From an uncultured Chloracidobacterium sp. (GTDB taxonomy: Bacteria; Acidobacteriota; Blastocatellia; Chloracidobacteriales; Chloracidobacteriaceae): a stretch of 40,653 bases of DNA. Numbering within the stretch: the first letter of the stretch is position 1; every line of letters begins with the position of its first letter. Location: contig CALCKX010000017.1 in assembly GCA_937966115.1 (NCBI GenBank), positions 1-40,653 on the forward strand, given 5' to 3'. Both the position numbers and the translations under genes were made by a program. This document shows, piece by piece, positions 23,283 to 33,326 of the stretch. The notes under the pieces are model-generated. The model saw nothing but the letters and a program-made list of their open reading frames with translations. It searched no databases and was not told the DNA's origin.

Positions 23283-24134
23283 ATGTCCATTTTGCAAGCC
23301 ATCCTCCTCGGCATCGTTCAGGGGCTGACCGAGTTTTTGCCCATCAGCAGCACCGCCCACCTGATTCTGGTCAGCAAGCTGCTCCAGCTTGATCAAAAGC
23401 TGACGCCCGAGCAACTGACCGGCTTTGTCGCCGTCATTCAGCTCGGCACCGTCGTGGCGCTGATCATTTACTTTTTTCCCGATCTGTGGAACATCGGGCG
23501 CGGCTTTCTCGTCGACAACCTCGCCTGGATGCAGGGCGCCGGCCGCCTTGGCGACCCGGCCCGCATGGGCTGGCTGATTGTCATTGGCTCGCTGCCAGTC
23601 GTGATCTTCGGCTTTGGCTTCAAGAAAGTCATCGAGGGCGCGCTGACGAAAAATCTTTATGTCATCGCCAGCGCGCTGGTTGGCTTGGCGCTGGTCTTGA
23701 TCGTGGCGGAGCGCTTTGGCTCGCGACGTCTCAAGCTCGAGGATCTCACGTGGGTTCATGCGCTCGTCATCGGCTTTGGACAGGCGCTGGCGCTCATTCC
23801 CGGCGCGTCCCGTTCCGGGACGACCATCACGGCCGGCCTGCTGCTGGGGCTTGACCGGGCGACGGCGGCGCGGTTTTCGTTCCTGTTGTGCGTGCCGGCG
23901 CTGGCCGGGGCCGGGCTGCTCCAGTTTGTCCGGGAAGTCAAGGACTTCGACGCCTCGCTGCTCGCGACGACGGCGATTGCCACCGTCGTATCGGGGCTGA
24001 CCGGCTACGCCGCCATCGCCTTCCTGCTCTACTTTCTCAAGACGCACAGCATGTTCGCGTTTGTGGCCTATCGGCTCCTCCTCGGCGGGCTGATTTTCGC
24101 GCTCTTAGCGACCAATCGCCTATCGCCGGCTTGA
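23283..24134 (+). CDS. uppP: Undecaprenyl-diphosphatase UppP (BacA)
   Basis: 283 residues, about eight membrane helices. It removes phosphate from C55-PP to recycle the lipid carrier of peptidoglycan and O-antigen synthesis. Motifs are GLTEFLPISSTAHL (14-27, with E17) and PGASRSGTT (173-181, with the phosphate-binding Arg), followed by RFSFLLCVPA. The ATG at 23283 begins at the conserved N-terminus; no strong ribosome site precedes it. It is convergent with slt, which also serves peptidoglycan turnover. Confidence 0.95.
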   Translation: MSILQAILLGIVQGLTEFLPISSTAHLILVSKLLQLDQKLTPEQLTGFVAVIQLGTVVALIIYFFPDLWNIGRGFLVDNLAWMQGAGRLGDPARMGWLIVIGSLPVVIFGFGFKKVIEGALTKNLYVIASALVGLALVLIVAERFGSRRLKLEDLTWVHALVIGFGQALALIPGASRSGTTITAGLLLGLDRATAARFSFLLCVPALAGAGLLQFVREVKDFDASLLATTAIATVVSGLTGYAAIAFLLYFLKTHSMFAFVAYRLLLGGLIFALLATNRLSPA

Positions 24135-24175
24135 CGGCCGCCGGCGTGACAGCGATCGCGAGTCGCTCGTCGCAG

Positions 24176-24199
24176 CTTCAATCCTGTACTTCAATCCTG
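24176..24199. repeat. Tandem duplication at the 3' end of slt
   Basis: CTTCAATCCTG occurs at 24176-24186 and 24189-24199 (13-bp period). The second copy contains the slt stop codon (complement of 24191-24193), so the 3' end of the gene appears duplicated just beyond its stop. Confidence 0.7.
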
Positions 24200-26449
24200 G
24201 CGGTCGCCGCCGTACAGTCGGCGGTAGTGCGCCGCATTGCGCGTGACGCCCAGCACATAGAGCCGGGTTTCCGTAATCGGGATGGCGTCAACCCACGTCG
24301 CCAAGTCATCGGTCGGGAGCGTTTTGAGCCAAGCGGCGACGCGTCCGGGACCAGCGTTGTAGGCCGCGAAGGCGTATTCATCGCGTCCAAACTGCCGGCG
24401 CATGTCGGCAAGGTAAGTTGTCCCCAGCCTGATGTTGAGCTGCGGGTCGTAGAGCTGCTCGGCCGTGATCAGCCCGTCCCCTTTCTTGTTAGCGACCAGC
24501 CGCCCGGTGGAAGGCAGAAGCTGCATTAGCCCGATGGCGTTGGCGCGCGAGCGAGCGCTGGCGTCGAAGATGGATTCCTGGCGAATGAGGCCGGCGACAA
24601 TGAATGGATCCAAGCCATTGGCTTTGGCTTCCCGCTGAATCGTCTCCCATTCGCGCAGCGGAAAGAAGATTTCCCATTCCTCGCGGCTGATTTCGTCGCC
24701 TTGGTAAACTGAATAGTCCGGGTGCGCTCGCTGGAGCGCCTGCGCGGCTTGGCGCGGCTGTCCGAGATCGCGGTACACGCGCGCGATCTCCAGCGCCACT
24801 TTGGGCGAAGCGGGGGCTGTTTGGCGGGCCGCTTCCAATTCGGCGAGCGACATCTCCATGAGGCCGATGATGCGCAGTTGCGACGCTCGCTCCAGCCAGG
24901 CGTCGCCTTCCGGGCCAATGGTTTCGGACAGGGGGCTGCCCAACGGCAGGCCCGCCACGGCACGCATGACCGGGTGCGCCGCCGGAAGCTGCGCCGCCGG
25001 CGTCGAGCGCAGGGCGCGCAGCCGGTCCGCCGCCTGTTGTCCGTAGTAGGCATAGCGATACCGACGAACAATCGCTTCATAGAGCGGCTTGGCTTCGGCG
25101 GCGCGTCCGGCGCGCTCCAGGTTGCGCCCCGCCCAGTAGGCAGCCCGGCCCTTGTTGTCTGAAAAGGGGAAAATGGCGACGTGTTCGAGCAGGAGCGGAA
25201 TGGCCGCCGCCGGCGGCCCCTGTTGATGAGCCGTCCAAGCCCGCTTGAAGTGCCATTGCTGACCGGCCTTGCGCTCAGGATACTTCCGAATGAGCTGGTC
25301 GTAATAGCCGCCGCCATAGCCGCCGCGCTTTTCAGCCCATTGGGCGAGGCTTTCAAGGGCTTCGCCCGCCCGGGGCGAGGTTGGGTAAAGCGCGATCAGC
25401 CGCTCCGCAGTCGCCGGGTAGCCGGCCGCGCCGGCGCGCCGCTGGGCTTCGGAAAGGTAAAACAAGGCCTCGGCGTGCAGGGCTTTGTCCCGGCTGCCAA
25501 CGGCGGCGAGCTGGGTTGCCGCCAGCGCCGGCTTCTGCGCAAAGAAAAGGCTCGCGCCGTAGCGGAAGCGGGCGACGTCGCTTTGCAGGGCGGCGGGGTC
25601 CAGGGCCGCCAGTTGCGCGAAGTCTTCCGCGGCCGCGGCATATTGTTTCGCCTCGTAGAGCCGATTGACCCGCAGGCGCAGTCCGGGGGCGTCGGTCACG
25701 CGGACGGAAGCCGCCGCCGCAGCCGGATCGGGAAAAAGCGCCTGCTGAGCGTTTTTGACTTCATCGCGGGAAAGGCTATCCGGCGCTTCCGTGACGATGC
25801 GCCGCCAGGCTCGGCGGGCGTCGTCCGAGCGACCGGCCTCGTGGCAGGCGAGCGCCAGAATCGCAAGGGCGTTGCCGTCGCCCGCTTCGAGCAATGGCTT
25901 TAGCGCCCGCTCGACAGCGGCGACATCGCGTCGAACGGCCGCGGCCCGACCGGCTTGGAGCGTCGCGTCGCGGGCGAAGCGCGATTGCGGATACCGCGCG
26001 GCCACCTGGGCCAGCGTCGCTTGGGCGGCCTCGAGCTTGCCGCTGTCAAACTGAGCTTTGCCAAGGTAATACAGCCCATAGTCGCCCAGCTGGCTGAACT
26101 CGCCGATGAGCGGGGTGTCGAGCAGGCTCGCCGCCGTCGCGTAGTTGCGTCCCTGGTAGCTGTCATAGCCGCGCCGAAACCGCGCCAGCGCCGCCGCTTC
26201 CGAGTTCGGATAGCGCCGCTCGAAGCTAGCGAGCGCGCCTTCCGACGGCTGGTTGCCGGCGCGAGCGACGCTTTGCCGGAGTTCCGTCAGGGCGGCGGTT
26301 TTCTCCCGCGGCGTCGCGGCATGCAGACAGTGCCGCGTGGCGCAGAAGCCGCCCGCCATCGAGCCGATGACGAGCAGCGGCAGGCCAAAGCCGACGACAA
26401 GCCGCATGTGGCGCGAAGGCGTCCAGTGAAGCGAGAGCGGTAGTTTCAT
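24191..26449 (-). CDS. slt: Soluble lytic murein transglycosylase (Slt70-like)
   Basis: 752 residues. An N-terminal membrane anchor or signal (about 16-38) is followed by a long superhelical array of TPR-like helices (about 45-560) and a C-terminal lysozyme-like SLT domain. The catalytic glutamate is E625 in GLIRQESIFD; GLMQLLPSTG and AFAAYNAGPGRV are the other SLT motifs. It cleaves peptidoglycan glycan strands with formation of 1,6-anhydro ends. The ring-like helical part is the architecture of Slt70. It lies 82 bp downstream of the GAF-like gene and may be the last gene of that transcript. Convergent with uppP. Confidence 0.93.
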   Translation of the reverse strand: MKLPLSLHWTPSRHMRLVVGFGLPLLVIGSMAGGFCATRHCLHAATPREKTAALTELRQSVARAGNQPSEGALASFERRYPNSEAAALARFRRGYDSYQGRNYATAASLLDTPLIGEFSQLGDYGLYYLGKAQFDSGKLEAAQATLAQVAARYPQSRFARDATLQAGRAAAVRRDVAAVERALKPLLEAGDGNALAILALACHEAGRSDDARRAWRRIVTEAPDSLSRDEVKNAQQALFPDPAAAAASVRVTDAPGLRLRVNRLYEAKQYAAAAEDFAQLAALDPAALQSDVARFRYGASLFFAQKPALAATQLAAVGSRDKALHAEALFYLSEAQRRAGAAGYPATAERLIALYPTSPRAGEALESLAQWAEKRGGYGGGYYDQLIRKYPERKAGQQWHFKRAWTAHQQGPPAAAIPLLLEHVAIFPFSDNKGRAAYWAGRNLERAGRAAEAKPLYEAIVRRYRYAYYGQQAADRLRALRSTPAAQLPAAHPVMRAVAGLPLGSPLSETIGPEGDAWLERASQLRIIGLMEMSLAELEAARQTAPASPKVALEIARVYRDLGQPRQAAQALQRAHPDYSVYQGDEISREEWEIFFPLREWETIQREAKANGLDPFIVAGLIRQESIFDASARSRANAIGLMQLLPSTGRLVANKKGDGLITAEQLYDPQLNIRLGTTYLADMRRQFGRDEYAFAAYNAGPGRVAAWLKTLPTDDLATWVDAIPITETRLYVLGVTRNAAHYRRLYGGDRQD

Positions 26450-26531
26450 GACAGCGATGCCAGGTCAGAAAAGTGGACGAGCGCGAGCTCTCCGCCCGTC
26501 CGCTCGATGCGCGCGAACGCTCTGACGTGGC

Positions 26532-28448
26532 TTATTCAGGCTGAACCAAGATCGGGCCAGGGCAGTCGCCGCCAAGCCGCGATGAGTCGCCTTCCGCCAG
26601 CGAGGAGACTAGCTCATCGTAAAAGTAATCGAACTTCGCCGCCACAATCGGGTTGACCCGCTTGTCATACATTTGCCGCGAGCGGTCAATGTCCTCTTTC
26701 AGGCGATCATACAGGTCGCGGTTGATGCGCCCTTCAGTGACTTTCGCCTCGTTGTAGAGCTTGATTTCCGAAACCAGCAGCCGGGCGAAGCGGCGGGCGT
26801 CATTGTGCGCCTTGACTTCCTCATCCGTGGCGGGCTTTGGCGGGGCGCTCAGCGTTGCCTTCGTCTCCGCCGGGGCAGTCGCCGCCAACGGAGCGAGCGG
26901 CTTCACGTCAAAGCCATTGGCATGGTCATGGTCGGGCGCAGGGTCGGCGGTCGCGGCTTTTGGCGTCGGGTCCGCCTCCCGGCTCAGGTCAAACACCGGC
27001 GACGCGAAGCTTTGCCCCGGCGCCGCCGGTTCCGCTTGCCAGGACGCCGCCTCGGCGGCGGGCGGTTCGGCCCGGTCGGCGGCCGGCTCTGGAAAAGCGG
27101 CCAAGGTCGGCGTAACCGGGGTTTGGACCAGTGGCTCCAGGGGCACGGTCGGCGGGATTGGCTGCGGCTCGAAGGTTGGCTCGGGCTTAGCCGCTTCGGT
27201 TGGCGTCACGATGAACTCCGGCATAGCGGAGGATGCGACCGGCTCCTGAACGGGCGCGGCTTCCGCCGTGACGCCGTTGGCGTAATCGGCCGCCGGCGGC
27301 GCCTCGCTCGCCGGCGCTTCGGCTGGGACGAACGCCGCCGCTTCGGCGGGCGGCGCGGCGACTTCAGCCTGGGCTTCCTCAGCCTGGGCTTCCAGCGTTC
27401 CGCTCGACGCGGCTTCCGTCTCCGCCGCGGCAGGCGCTTCCGCCGCCTGGGGCGGCTCGGCTTGGGGCGGCTCTGAGGTCGCTTTGGCGGCGGGCGCCGC
27501 GACCGCGGCGCCCGCTTGAGCCGGTTGCGGCTCCGCCGGCGCGGCGACCTGATGGGCGATGGTGGCGAGGCGGTTGCGCGTGTTGATCAGCTCGACCGTC
27601 AGCCCGGCGACATTAACTAAAATCTGGAGCGGCGCGAGCGCGACGCTCGCCACGGACTGGTCGCTGGTATCGGCATACAAAACGGCCGCCGCCTTGCCGC
27701 GCACGAGCAGCGGGATGCCCGCCATCGCCTCCGGCGCGCTGCCGAGGCGGTCGAGCAGGAGCTGGTTCTCGGCGTAGGCGTAGGGGCTTTCCAGGACGGC
27801 GGTTTGGCGTTCGAGCGCCGCAAGAAGCGTGGTTTGCGCCTGGAGCGGAATGGCAAGCCCGCGCAGGGAGACGCCGGCGGTCTCGAAGCCGCGCTCCGCC
27901 CACGCCGTGATGCTCCCGGCTTTGACGACAAACAAGGCGACGCGCGGGGCGTATTCCGCGGCCCGCGCGACCAGCAGGTTGAGCGCCTCAGCCTGAGCTG
28001 GCTGACATTGAATCTCGACCATGTAGTAATAAAGCGCTTGGAGATCGATGCCGGCGGGAAGCGGCGCTTGATCGGGCAGCGCGGCCTGCGTCCCGTCCGC
28101 AACCGCGCCCGCCGCCTGGGCGGGAACCGCGTCCGCCGCCGGGGCCGCCGCCTCGGCCGGAGCTTCGGCAGGCGGGGGCGGGGCGGTCGCCGCCGCTGGC
28201 GCGGCTGGCGCGGTCGCCGCCGTCGAAACGGCCGCCATGTGCGCCAGGACGCGCTCGGCGAAGTCAGCGATCGCCGCGTCATGACTGACGGCCGCCAGGC
28301 GCGCCGCCGACTGCGACAGCAGATGAGTGAAGGACTGCTCGACCTGGTGGTGCATTCGGGCGATTTCGGATTCCATCTTGCCCAGTTCCGCGCGAACGAT
28401 GGCTTCGACTTCCGCCCGCCAGCTTGCCTTTAGGTGTTCGTATGACAC
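26532..28448 (-). CDS. GAF-like sensor protein with long Ala/Pro/Glu linker and conserved C-terminal helical domain
   Basis: 638 residues in four parts. Residues 1-75 are a helical, probably coiled-coil segment (EAIVRAELGKMESEIARMHHQ). Residues 80-130 are Ala/Pro-rich. Residues about 135-298 look like a degenerate GAF domain (LYYYMVEIQCQPAQAEALNLLV, ALFVVKAGSITAWAERGF, GIPLLVRGKAAAVLYAD, LQILVNVAGLTVELIN). Residues about 300-535 are a low-complexity linker of Ala, Pro and Glu. Residues about 536-638 hold a charged helical domain (DARRFARLLVSEIKLYNE, DLYDRLKEDIDRSRQMY). I remember that last pattern from the C-termini of varied acidobacterial and deltaproteobacterial regulators, but have no name for it. 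No signal peptide or enzyme motif. It is 104 bp downstream of the FHA histidine kinase gene, so a role in that signalling path is likely but unproven. Confidence 0.7.
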   Translation of the reverse strand: MSYEHLKASWRAEVEAIVRAELGKMESEIARMHHQVEQSFTHLLSQSAARLAAVSHDAAIADFAERVLAHMAAVSTAATAPAAPAAATAPPPPAEAPAEAAAPAADAVPAQAAGAVADGTQAALPDQAPLPAGIDLQALYYYMVEIQCQPAQAEALNLLVARAAEYAPRVALFVVKAGSITAWAERGFETAGVSLRGLAIPLQAQTTLLAALERQTAVLESPYAYAENQLLLDRLGSAPEAMAGIPLLVRGKAAAVLYADTSDQSVASVALAPLQILVNVAGLTVELINTRNRLATIAHQVAAPAEPQPAQAGAAVAAPAAKATSEPPQAEPPQAAEAPAAAETEAASSGTLEAQAEEAQAEVAAPPAEAAAFVPAEAPASEAPPAADYANGVTAEAAPVQEPVASSAMPEFIVTPTEAAKPEPTFEPQPIPPTVPLEPLVQTPVTPTLAAFPEPAADRAEPPAAEAASWQAEPAAPGQSFASPVFDLSREADPTPKAATADPAPDHDHANGFDVKPLAPLAATAPAETKATLSAPPKPATDEEVKAHNDARRFARLLVSEIKLYNEAKVTEGRINRDLYDRLKEDIDRSRQMYDKRVNPIVAAKFDYFYDELVSSLAEGDSSRLGGDCPGPILVQPE

Positions 28449-28552
28449 GGGTTCCTCTCCGCTCGATGAGATGCCTGGCGCCTGTTTGAATCAATCACGG
28501 CATCCGAGTTGCGTTGATGGTTTCACTAGCGCCGCCGTCTTGCGAGGCACCC

Positions 28553-30208
28553 TCACGCCGAAGGCACGGCGGCCAGTGGCAAGTGAATCGTAAACGTTGT
28601 GCCTTGTCCAAGGACGCTATGACAGGCGATGTCGCCGTCGTGACCCTCGATGATTCGCCGACAGATGCCTAGCCCAAGCCCGGTGCCTTCGCTCCCCTTG
28701 GTCGTAAAAAAAGGTTCCCAGATTCGTTGCAGGTTTTCTGGCGAAATGCCGCAGCCAGTGTCCGATACCGTGATTCTGGCACTTCCTTCGACTTCGTCAA
28801 CCCGTACCGTAAGCTCGCCCGGCTGCCCCTGCATCGCCTGCGCGCCATTGCGAAGCAGATTGAGCAACACCTGCATCATCTTGTCGCGGTTCAGGCTGAC
28901 ATAGGGCGTGGCGTCGGCGTGAAGCGTGGCGCGACAGGCTTTCACAAGCGGGTCGTAGCGGGCGAAATTGAGCGCCTCGGTGACGATGGGAACTAGCGGC
29001 TGCACGGTTTTCTCATAGGCCTTGGCCTCCGGGCGCGCAAAGTCCCGAATCTCGTTGACCATGGATACCATGCGTTGCTGGGCGTTGAGAATGAGCTGGA
29101 TAAGCTGGCGCTGGCGCTGGTCCTCGGCGTCGCTCATGAGAATTTCGGCGGCGGTGAGCGCCGAAAGCTGGTTCTTCAGCTCATGCGCGATGCCGCTGGC
29201 AAACTGCCCCAGCGTGGCCAGTTTCTCGCTGTTGATGAGGCGTTCCTGAGTGGCGCGCAGCTCCTCGATGAGGCGCAAGTTCTCGATGACAAACCCGGCC
29301 TGCTGCGTCAGGGCGAGAAAGTATTCCAGCTCTTCATCGCTGAACTGGGTTTCGGCCAGCAGATTATCCACGTAGCACACGCCGCGCACGTGCTGCGGAG
29401 AGCCAATCGGCGCGCACATGACCGAGTGGATGGATTGTTGGATGACGCTCGAAGTGGAGGCGAAGCGCGTGTCGGAAAGAGCGTCAAAGCTGCTTATGGC
29501 GACGTTTTGCTCGAAGGACTTAAGGGCGATGGTGAGGCTTGGCTGCGCCTGCGTCCCGCCCTCCCGCGTTTGCGACAGGCGAACTTCAAGCGCGCCAGTC
29601 GTCGGATCGCGCATCATGATGAAGCACCGCTCGGCCGGGAGCGTCTCCATCGCCGCGTTCAGCAAGCACTCCAGCAGGGCGTGGGTGCTGCTGGCCGCGA
29701 GCATCTGCCGGTTGAAGTCGTTGAGCGCCTTGAGCCGGTTGAGGGTGAAGTCCGTGATGTTTTCGGCGCTGTCGAGCAGCGCAGTGTTAAGAAAGCGCGA
29801 CCGCGGGCTAGCAATGACCGTCGTCAGCCGATCCGTCGTGCGCTGTTCCTCGTGCGTTCTGGACGCGCCATCGCTTTCCGGCGAAATCGCATGCGTCTCG
29901 AAGAGAAACGTCACGGGATGGACATCGCCCAGTTGGAACTGATCGCCCGATTGCAAGACATGGGTGGTCACGCGCTCGCCGTTGAGCAAAATCCCGCCGG
30001 TGCTCTGATTGTCGCGCAGGATGAATTGGCCATCCTCGTAGATAATCTCGGCATGTCGCCGCGAGACATAAGAGTTGTTGATCTGGAGGTCATTGGTCCG
30101 TAGTCGGCCGATGCTAAACACGGGGCGATTGATTCGCGCGGTTCGCTGAAACCCCTGGCTGTCGAGGTAGCTCAGCGTGGCATAGGTAGTGACCGGGACT
30201 TCCGACAT
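28553..30208 (-). CDS. FHA-GAF sensor histidine kinase
   Basis: 551 residues, soluble. The N-terminal FHA domain (about 10-105) has the phosphothreonine-binding residues in SIGR (32-35) and SRRHAEI (49-55). A GAF domain (about 150-310) is followed by a coiled-coil linker (LRLIEELRATQERLINSEKLATLGQFA) and HisKA with phospho-acceptor H342 in GIAHELKNQ. The HATPase domain has the N box (LLNLLRNGAQAM), G1 (DTGCGIS), F box (WEPFFTTK) and G2 (GTGLGLGICRRII). It would autophosphorylate in response to a cytoplasmic ligand, gated by Ser/Thr-kinase signalling through FHA. No response regulator is adjacent; the sigma-54 regulators at 37340-39675 are possible distant partners. Likely same transcript as the GAF-like gene. 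Confidence 0.93.
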   Translation of the reverse strand: MSEVPVTTYATLSYLDSQGFQRTARINRPVFSIGRLRTNDLQINNSYVSRRHAEIIYEDGQFILRDNQSTGGILLNGERVTTHVLQSGDQFQLGDVHPVTFLFETHAISPESDGASRTHEEQRTTDRLTTVIASPRSRFLNTALLDSAENITDFTLNRLKALNDFNRQMLAASSTHALLECLLNAAMETLPAERCFIMMRDPTTGALEVRLSQTREGGTQAQPSLTIALKSFEQNVAISSFDALSDTRFASTSSVIQQSIHSVMCAPIGSPQHVRGVCYVDNLLAETQFSDEELEYFLALTQQAGFVIENLRLIEELRATQERLINSEKLATLGQFASGIAHELKNQLSALTAAEILMSDAEDQRQRQLIQLILNAQQRMVSMVNEIRDFARPEAKAYEKTVQPLVPIVTEALNFARYDPLVKACRATLHADATPYVSLNRDKMMQVLLNLLRNGAQAMQGQPGELTVRVDEVEGSARITVSDTGCGISPENLQRIWEPFFTTKGSEGTGLGLGICRRIIEGHDGDIACHSVLGQGTTFTIHLPLAAVPSA

Positions 30209-30289
30209 GACGACTTTGAAACCACGCGCGGCGCGGCTTGGGCGACAACGATTTCCAGTAAGCGAGAAACTAGCGACGGCTAGCGCGGC

Positions 30290-30298
30290 AATATAGCA
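30290..30298 (-). promoter_or_regulatory. Possible extended -10 promoter of the histidine kinase gene
   Basis: On the minus strand TGCTATATT (complement of 30290-30298) fits an extended -10 element, in an AT-rich patch about 80 bases before the kinase ATG. The inverted repeat CTAGC (30270-30274)/GCTAG (30279-30283) lies just at the predicted start. No clear -35 box. Confidence 0.35.
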
Positions 30299-30370
30299 TA
30301 GCCGCGCGCGGGATAGCCATGCCCGTCGAGGCGCCCCGGCGGGATGCCCGCCCGCAGCTCGCGTCAGCGG

Positions 30371-31411
30371 CTATGATTCCGTCAGCGGCGGGCGCGCCGG
30401 TCGGGGGCGTCGCCGCCGGGCGACGGCGTCGCTTTCCTCGGTCTCCGCGGCAGACGCAAGGCGTCGCCGAATCGAGCGCAGGGCTTTGTGCAGCGAGAAG
30501 CGGGGCTTGAACCCAAACGCTTCCCGGAAGCGGCTCCCGTCAATGACGCAGGGGAACATCAGAAAGTCGTACTGCGGCGTCGGAAAGGGAACGAGACCGG
30601 CCGCCCAGCCCAGCTTCATCAGCGGCGCGGCCAGTTGGTAAATCACCGGAATGGCGAATCCGCCGGCTTCCCGAATGGCGGCGGAGAGCGGCAGCTCGCC
30701 GGGTCCGGTCACGTTATAGACGCCGCCCTGTTTTTTCTCCAGCGCCAGCAGGAGCGCTTGTACCATGTCGCGCTCGTCAATGACCTGGATCATCGGGTCG
30801 TAGCCGAGCGGCACCGGAACGACGCCAAAGCGCAGATAGGTGGTGAGGAAGTTCTGCACATGCGGGCCGACGATGTGGCAGGGGCGAAGGAGCGTCGTGA
30901 CGGTGGACTTGGCCTGATGCATCCAGGAGCGGCAGTACGTGTCGAACTCGACTTTGTCGCCCATGTCGGCGTACCGCTGAATGGCTTTGAGCGGATGATC
31001 CTCCGTTAGGAAGGTCGGATTCGTCGGGTCCGCGCCATACACATCGGCGCTGCTCAGTAAAATCGTCTGCGGAACCCCCTGCCGCTCGCAAGCGGCCAGC
31101 AACCGCATGGTGGCGATGACGTTGACGGTGTGCCGAACTTGCATCGGCAGTCGGGCGTCATTGGCGACCGCCAGGTGAATGACCGCGTCAAATCGCTCGT
31201 TGCGAAACAGGTTTTCCAGGGCTTTTTTGCGAATGTCGAGCTGCCGATAAGCGATGTCGCGGCGGATGGGGAGCTGTGGCGGCCGCCGCCCGATGCCAAT
31301 CACTTCCCAGTCGGGCGGGATGGCCGAGGCAAGCTGGGTGGCAAGCCCGCCGGCAATGCCGGTAATCAGAAGCCGCTTGCGCTGGGACGCGGCGGAAGCC
31401 TTCTTGGTCAT
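30371..31411 (-). CDS. NAD(P)-dependent epimerase/dehydratase-like extended SDR protein
   Basis: 346 residues from the ATG at 31411 (MTKKASAASQRK); the frame is open 16 codons further up, but that part is Ala/Arg-rich and not conserved. The Rossmann start LLITGIAGGLATQLA (a TGxxGxxG variant) and DVYG segment mark an extended short-chain dehydrogenase like UDP-sugar epimerases. So do IHLAVAND, TILLSSAD, LRPCHIVGP and QVIDERDMV. The usual catalytic YxxxK is not seen: the expected place reads RYADMGDKVEFD, with Tyr six residues before Lys. The C-terminus (about 320-346) is a basic tail. It may be a non-catalytic or atypical member. It follows atpD on the same strand by about 130 bp. Substrate unknown. 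Confidence 0.8.
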   Translation of the reverse strand: MTKKASAASQRKRLLITGIAGGLATQLASAIPPDWEVIGIGRRPPQLPIRRDIAYRQLDIRKKALENLFRNERFDAVIHLAVANDARLPMQVRHTVNVIATMRLLAACERQGVPQTILLSSADVYGADPTNPTFLTEDHPLKAIQRYADMGDKVEFDTYCRSWMHQAKSTVTTLLRPCHIVGPHVQNFLTTYLRFGVVPVPLGYDPMIQVIDERDMVQALLLALEKKQGGVYNVTGPGELPLSAAIREAGGFAIPVIYQLAAPLMKLGWAAGLVPFPTPQYDFLMFPCVIDGSRFREAFGFKPRFSLHKALRSIRRRLASAAETEESDAVARRRRPRPARPPLTES

Positions 31412-31504
31412 CGGGATATGCCCGGCCGCCCGAGCCGCGCTGACGGCGCGGGCGGCCACCTGGGGGCTGCGTCGAGCGGAGTCGCCGCCACTCGGCCATT
31501 TCCT

Positions 31505-31534
31505 CTACTCGTTCCCCTGCTACTCGTTCCTCTG
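31505..31534. repeat. 15-bp tandem duplication after atpD
   Basis: CTACTCGTTCCCCTG (31505-31519) is followed directly by CTACTCGTTCCTCTG (31520-31534). The neighbouring TCGGCCATTT is also present twice, once in the atpD C-terminal codons and once beyond the repeat, as if the end of atpD had been partly copied. Confidence 0.7.
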
Positions 31535-31543
31535 CTCGCGCTT

Positions 31544-33326
<1,783 letters not shown>

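Noticed and set aside
24152-24159. GCGATCGC octamer resembling the cyanobacterial HIP1 element
   Set aside because: A single copy in GC-rich DNA; no sign of over-representation.
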